Source: Zymomonas sp. (lineage in GTDB: Bacteria; Pseudomonadota; Alphaproteobacteria; Sphingomonadales; Sphingomonadaceae). From it: a stretch of 16,411 bases of DNA. The stretch's first letter is position 1. Every line of letters begins with the position of its first letter. The notes below the pieces were generated by a model. The model ran no database searches. It saw only the letters and a list, made by a program, of their open reading frames with translations, and had not been told where the DNA came from. The translations under genes were made by a program, and so were the position numbers. Shown in pieces: positions 13,305 to 16,411 of the stretch. The stretch spans positions 1 to 16,411 of the forward strand of contig JAIYAJ010000500.1 of NCBI GenBank assembly GCA_027489105.1, written 5' to 3'.

Positions 13305-14738
13305 GTGTCTGACGGTTTGGGTTTGGGAATGAGCGGAGCGGCGTCGGCCAGTGCCGATGTGGACGTCGCGCTCGCCCAGGCTTGGGAAACGATTCGGTCT
13401 GGGTTGCGCCGGAGCATCGGCGTACGGACCTTCGACGGCTGGCTGAAGCCGCTGACGCTCGGCGAATGCGATCTCGCCGAGGGCCTACTCAAGCTGGTCG
13501 CGCCGAGCGAGTTCATGGCCAATTGGGCGAACACCCATTTCGCCGAGCATCTGCTCCACGCCTGGCGTGCCCTGTTGCCGCAGGTTCGCCAGGTGTCGAT
13601 CGTTGCCGGCACTGTCGCCGAGCGTCCGGTGCTGTTCTCGGCCGATTCCGCGACCCCTGGCGAAGCACCTGTCGACGAATCGACCGCGGCCGCGCCAGAG
13701 GCCGAACTCCGCTGCGGTACCCCGCTCGAAGCCCGCTACACCTTCGACAGCTTCGTCGTCGGTAAGGCCAATGAGGTCGCCTACAACGCGGCCCGCACGC
13801 TGGCCGAGGGCGGCAAGCTCGCCTTCAACCCTCTCTTCCTCCACGGTGGCACCGGGCTGGGCAAGACCCACCTGATGCACGCGATCGGCCATGACTATCT
13901 CGCGCGCCACCCCGGCGCGAAGGTCGTCTATATGTCGGCCGAGAAGTTCATGTTCGAGTTCGTCTCGGCGATGCGGGCGAAGGACACGTTCAGCTTCAAG
14001 CAGAAGCTGCGGGCGGCCGACGTGCTGATGATCGACGACGTCCAGTTCATCGCGGGCAAGGAATCGACCCAGGAAGAGTTTTTCCACACGATGAACGAGC
14101 TGATCTCGGCCGGCCGTCGTCTGGTGATCAGCGCCGACCGCAGCCCGCAGGATCTGGACGGGATCGAGAGCCGAATCCTGTCGCGTCTGTCCTGGGGTCT
14201 CGTCGCCGACGTCAACCCGGCCGACTTCGAATTGCGCCTCAACATCCTGACCCGCAAGCTTCAGGGCATGCCGCAGGCGCAGGTGCCGCAGGATGTGGTG
14301 ATGTTCCTCGCCCGCCGGATCAGCGCCAATGTGCGCGAGCTGGAAGGCGCGCTCAACCGCGTCGTCGCTTACGCCGCACTGTCGGGCAAGCCGGTCGACA
14401 TCGACTTCACCCAGGCGACCCTCGCCGATATCTTGCGCGCCAATCAGCGCCGCGTGACGATCGATGAGATCCAGCGCAAGGTGTCGGACCATTACCGGAT
14501 CCGCCAGGCCGAGATGTCGAGCGCGCGCCGCGCCCGCGAGGTCGCCCGCCCGCGTCAGGTCGCGATGTATCTGGCCAAGCAGCTGACTCCGCGCTCGCTG
14601 CCCGAGATCGGTCGCCGCTTCGGCGGGCGCGACCACACGACCGTCATCCATGCGGTCAAGCAGATCGAGAAGCTCCGCCAGACCGACGCCGAACTCGACG
14701 CCGACGTCCGCCTGCTGATCCGCCAGCTCGAGGGCTGA
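13305..14738 (+). CDS. dnaA: Chromosomal replication initiator protein DnaA
   Basis: AAA+ protein that binds DnaA boxes, opens oriC and helps load the DnaB helicase; it also regulates transcription. The product is 477 aa. Domain I covers about 21-100 (ALAQAWETIRSGL, TFDGWLKPL). A short, variable domain II of about 35 residues follows. Domain III (about 140-360) contains Walker A GGTGLGKT (181-188), Walker B LMIDD (241-245), sensor 1 LVISADRSP (273-281) and the arginine-finger region ILSRLSWGL (291-299). Domain IV carries the DNA-binding signature GGRDHTTVIHAV (440-451). Translation probably starts at GTG 13305 because of the well-placed AAGGA; ATG 13329 would remove eight residues outside any domain. 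An intrinsic terminator follows. DnaA autoregulation is suggested by a DnaA box at the promoter. Confidence 0.98.
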   Translation: MSDGLGLGMSGAASASADVDVALAQAWETIRSGLRRSIGVRTFDGWLKPLTLGECDLAEGLLKLVAPSEFMANWANTHFAEHLLHAWRALLPQVRQVSIVAGTVAERPVLFSADSATPGEAPVDESTAAAPEAELRCGTPLEARYTFDSFVVGKANEVAYNAARTLAEGGKLAFNPLFLHGGTGLGKTHLMHAIGHDYLARHPGAKVVYMSAEKFMFEFVSAMRAKDTFSFKQKLRAADVLMIDDVQFIAGKESTQEEFFHTMNELISAGRRLVISADRSPQDLDGIESRILSRLSWGLVADVNPADFELRLNILTRKLQGMPQAQVPQDVVMFLARRISANVRELEGALNRVVAYAALSGKPVDIDFTQATLADILRANQRRVTIDEIQRKVSDHYRIRQAEMSSARRAREVARPRQVAMYLAKQLTPRSLPEIGRRFGGRDHTTVIHAVKQIEKLRQTDAELDADVRLLIRQLEG

Positions 14739-14750
14739 CGCCGCCGGGAT

Positions 14751-14779
14751 GGGGCAGGCCGGTCCGGCCGCCCCTTTTT
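14751..14779 (+). terminator. Intrinsic terminator after dnaA
   Basis: GGGGC (14751-14755), one bulged A, then GGCCG pairs with CGGCC around a GTC loop, and GCCCC (14770-14774) closes the stem, followed directly by TTTTT (14775-14779). A 10-bp GC-rich stem plus U-run 12 nt after the dnaA stop is a classic Rho-independent terminator. It separates dnaA from the next gene pair. Confidence 0.85.
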
Positions 14780-14827
14780 CCCCCCAGGGCGGATGACGGG
14801 GCGGCGATATCGTCCTAAAGGGACGGC

Positions 14828-15289
14828 ATGTCGGCCACGCTCTATAATGCGCAGATATTGCGGCTCGCGACCGCCATTCCCCATCAGCAGCGACTCGACC
14901 AGCCCCAGGCGACGGTCTCGCGCCGATCCCCTATTTGCGGAAGCCGGGTGACGGTGGATGTCGCGCTCGACCCGCAAGGGCGAGTCGCGGCGCTGGGGCA
15001 GGAGGTTCGCGCCTGTGCGCTCGGCCAGGCCTCGGCGGCCTTGATGGGCGAACATGCGATCGGGCGGAGCCCGGCCGAGCTGGCCCATGCGCGCGATGCG
15101 CTGGCCGCCTTCCTTGCCGGTGAGCGCGAAGATGCGGGTGATTGGCCGGGACTGGAAATATTCCTGCCCGCGCGGCCGCATGCGGCGAGGCATCCGTCGA
15201 TCCGTCTTGCCTTCGAGGCGGTGGCCGAGGCTGCCGCCGCCGCTCAGGACGCTATCTCATCCGATAGTCAGGAAAGTCCGACGCGATGA
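14828..15289 (+). CDS. IscU/SufU/NifU-like iron-sulfur scaffold family protein, divergent
   Basis: The 153-aa product has the IscU-like fold pattern. LYNAQILRLATAIPH (5-19) matches the start of scaffold proteins. SPICGSRVTVDVALD (34-48) holds C37 at the first ligand position. EVRACALGQASAALM (59-73) holds C63 at the second. The usual Asp after the first Cys-Gly is Ser here. The third ligand cysteine, expected near FLPARPHAARHPSIRLAF (112-129), is absent, so it may not assemble clusters like true IscU. AAGGGA lies 4 nt before the ATG. It ends in an ATGA overlap with the antiporter gene. No isc or suf genes are nearby. Family is fairly sure; biochemical role is open. Confidence 0.8.
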   Translation: MSATLYNAQILRLATAIPHQQRLDQPQATVSRRSPICGSRVTVDVALDPQGRVAALGQEVRACALGQASAALMGEHAIGRSPAELAHARDALAAFLAGEREDAGDWPGLEIFLPARPHAARHPSIRLAFEAVAEAAAAAQDAISSDSQESPTR

Positions 15290-16411
15290 CCGAAGCATCC
15301 CAGGCTTTCCTGATTCGCGACGGCGTCGTCATGCTCGGCGCTGCCATCGGATCGGTGCTTGTTTTCCGGCGGCTCGGCCTCGGTGCGACTCTGGGCTACC
15401 TCGTCGCGGGCGCGCTGATCGGTCCGCAGGGGCTTGGCCTGATCGGCGGGGCGGAGGCCAAGCTCGGCATCGCCGAACTGGGCATCGTCCTGCTGCTCTT
15501 TCTCGTCGGGCTCGAACTTCACCCTAACCGATTGTGGCGCCTCCGGCGCGACATCTTCGGTTTGGGTCTGGTGCAGGTGGTCGCCTGCGGGCTGGCGATC
15601 GCCGGGGTCATCTACCTGACGACCGGCTTCTCGCCGGCGGCCTCGCTCGCGCTCGGGCTGCCGCTTGCCTTGTCCTCGACCGCGCAGGTGTTGCCGATGC
15701 TCCAGTCCGCCGGGCGCCTCAACACGCCCGCCGGCGAACGGGCCTTTTCGGTCCTCCTGTTCCAGGACCTGTCGTTGATCCCGCTGATCACGATCATCGC
15801 CACCCTGTCGCGCACCCCCCCGGTGCCTGGCGCCCCTCCGGGATGGCTGCTCGGCCTCTACACGGTCGGCGCGGTCGTCGGCCTGGTCCTCGCCGGGCGC
15901 TTCATCCTCAATCCGTTGTTCCGGCTCATCGGCAATTTGGGCGAGCGCGAGCTGTTCGTCGCGGCGGGCCTTTTCACGGTGCTGGCGGCGGCGGCGGTGA
16001 TGGAGATGCTCCATCTGTCCACCGCGCTCGGCGCCTTCGTCGCCGGCGTGATGCTCGCAGATTCGCCCTATCGGCACGAGCTGGAGGCGGATGTCGAACC
16101 GTTTCGCACAATCCTGCTGGGTCTCTTCTTCCTGGCGGTGGGCATGTTGCTCGACCTGCAGGTGGTCATGGAACGCCCGCTGTTCGTGATTGCCATGGCC
16201 GCCGCGGTCGTCGCCACCAAGAGCATCGTGATGTTCGGCGTCGCGCGCCTTTTCGGCGTGCCGGCCCGTGCGGCGCTCAGCTTCGGCCTGTTACTCAGCC
16301 AGGGCGGCGAGTTCGCCTTCGTGCTGTTCGCCCAGGCGGCGGGCGCGTTGTTGATCGCGCCTGAAGCGGCCAGCCTGTTCGGCGCCATCGTCACCCTGTC
16401 GATGGCGACCA
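15286..16411 (+). CDS. CPA2 family (KefB-type) monovalent cation/proton antiporter (partial)
   Basis: Inner-membrane antiporter or glutathione-gated K+ efflux-type protein exchanging K+ or Na+ for protons. The first 375 residues are seen and the 3' end lies beyond the window. They are almost entirely hydrophobic helices with CPA2 features: GATLGYLVAGALIGPQGLGL (33-52), LGIVLLLFLVGLEL (65-78), LSSTAQVLPML near residues 127-137, FQDLSLIPL near 160-168, and LSTALGAFVAGVMLADSPYR followed by FFLAVGM. The aspartate of FQDL is the likely ion-binding residue. A cytoplasmic TrkA-N domain, expected for KefB/KefC, would be past the window edge. The ATG overlaps the preceding scaffold-like gene by 4 nt (ATGA), so the two are probably co-translated. 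Ion specificity cannot be told. Confidence 0.92.
   Translation, partial: MTEASQAFLIRDGVVMLGAAIGSVLVFRRLGLGATLGYLVAGALIGPQGLGLIGGAEAKLGIAELGIVLLLFLVGLELHPNRLWRLRRDIFGLGLVQVVACGLAIAGVIYLTTGFSPAASLALGLPLALSSTAQVLPMLQSAGRLNTPAGERAFSVLLFQDLSLIPLITIIATLSRTPPVPGAPPGWLLGLYTVGAVVGLVLAGRFILNPLFRLIGNLGERELFVAAGLFTVLAAAAVMEMLHLSTALGAFVAGVMLADSPYRHELEADVEPFRTILLGLFFLAVGMLLDLQVVMERPLFVIAMAAAVVATKSIVMFGVARLFGVPARAALSFGLLLSQGGEFAFVLFAQAAGALLIAPEAASLFGAIVTLSMAT

Noticed and set aside
13129..13332. Small plus-strand frame in the dnaA leader
   Set aside because: It begins at a TTG with no ribosome-binding site, runs into dnaA in another frame and has no recognisable features.
12956..13612. Minus-strand open frame covering the dnaA leader and the dnaA 5' end
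   Set aside because: It overlaps conserved DnaA domain I in antisense, has no ribosome-binding site and no recognisable domain.
14080..14088. Second TTTTCCACA DnaA box inside dnaA
   Set aside because: It encodes the conserved EEFFHTMNEL stretch, so the match is sufficiently explained by coding. A regulatory role is not supported.

Overview
This is a GC-rich chromosomal window with dense, tightly packed genes. It most resembles a member of the Alphaproteobacteria, probably the Sphingomonadales. That placement is inferred from the look of the proteins (UbiB, MutM, DnaA, an IscU-like protein and the Tad proteins) and from the neighbourhood mutM / ubiE-ubiB-coaBC-dut next to rpsT and dnaA. No insertion sequence, phage gene, CRISPR array, tRNA or rRNA is visible. 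All 18 genes read without frameshifts; the first and last run off the window.

Region 1 (1-4898, minus strand) is the front part of a Tad/Flp pilus operon: cpaA (prepilin peptidase), cpaB (RcpC-type), cpaC (outer-membrane secretin), cpaD and cpaE (TadZ-like, cut by the window edge). The genes overlap or are separated by 67 nt or less. No Flp pilin gene and no cpaF/tadBC are inside the window. A 48-nt divergent spacer carrying an imperfect 26-bp dyad separates cpaA from a plus-strand FAD-dependent amine/amino-acid oxidase-like gene (4947-6050).

Region 2 (6051-6541) has a 221-nt non-coding stretch with a perfect 14-bp palindrome, a possible promoter and three helically phased ACGAAG repeats. 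It precedes a small orphan HicB-like gene. This is the least explained part of the window.

Region 3 (6548-11566, minus strand) looks like a six-gene operon. Transcription order is ubiE, ubiB, coaBC, dut, a MoeB/ThiF/HesA-type adenylyltransferase and a DsrE-like sulfur-relay protein. Spacings run from +6 to -14 nt, so translation is probably coupled. It combines ubiquinone synthesis, coenzyme A synthesis, dUTP removal and a possible sulfur-transfer pair.

Region 4 (11701-14779, plus strand) holds mutM, rpsT and dnaA. The space before dnaA is AT-richer than its surroundings. It shows a promoter-like pair followed directly by a DnaA box, then a leader of about 250 nt with two hairpins, which suggests autoregulation and possibly control at the leader. 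An intrinsic terminator follows dnaA. After it, an IscU/SufU-like scaffold gene lacking the third ligand cysteine is joined by an ATGA overlap to a CPA2 (KefB-type) cation/proton antiporter, which is cut by the window end.

I see no clearly new defence or mobile system. The best leads are the MoeB-DsrE overlapping pair, the regulatory DNA ahead of the HicB-like gene, the dnaA leader, the divergent dyad, and the atypical CpaE, CpaD and IscU-like proteins.
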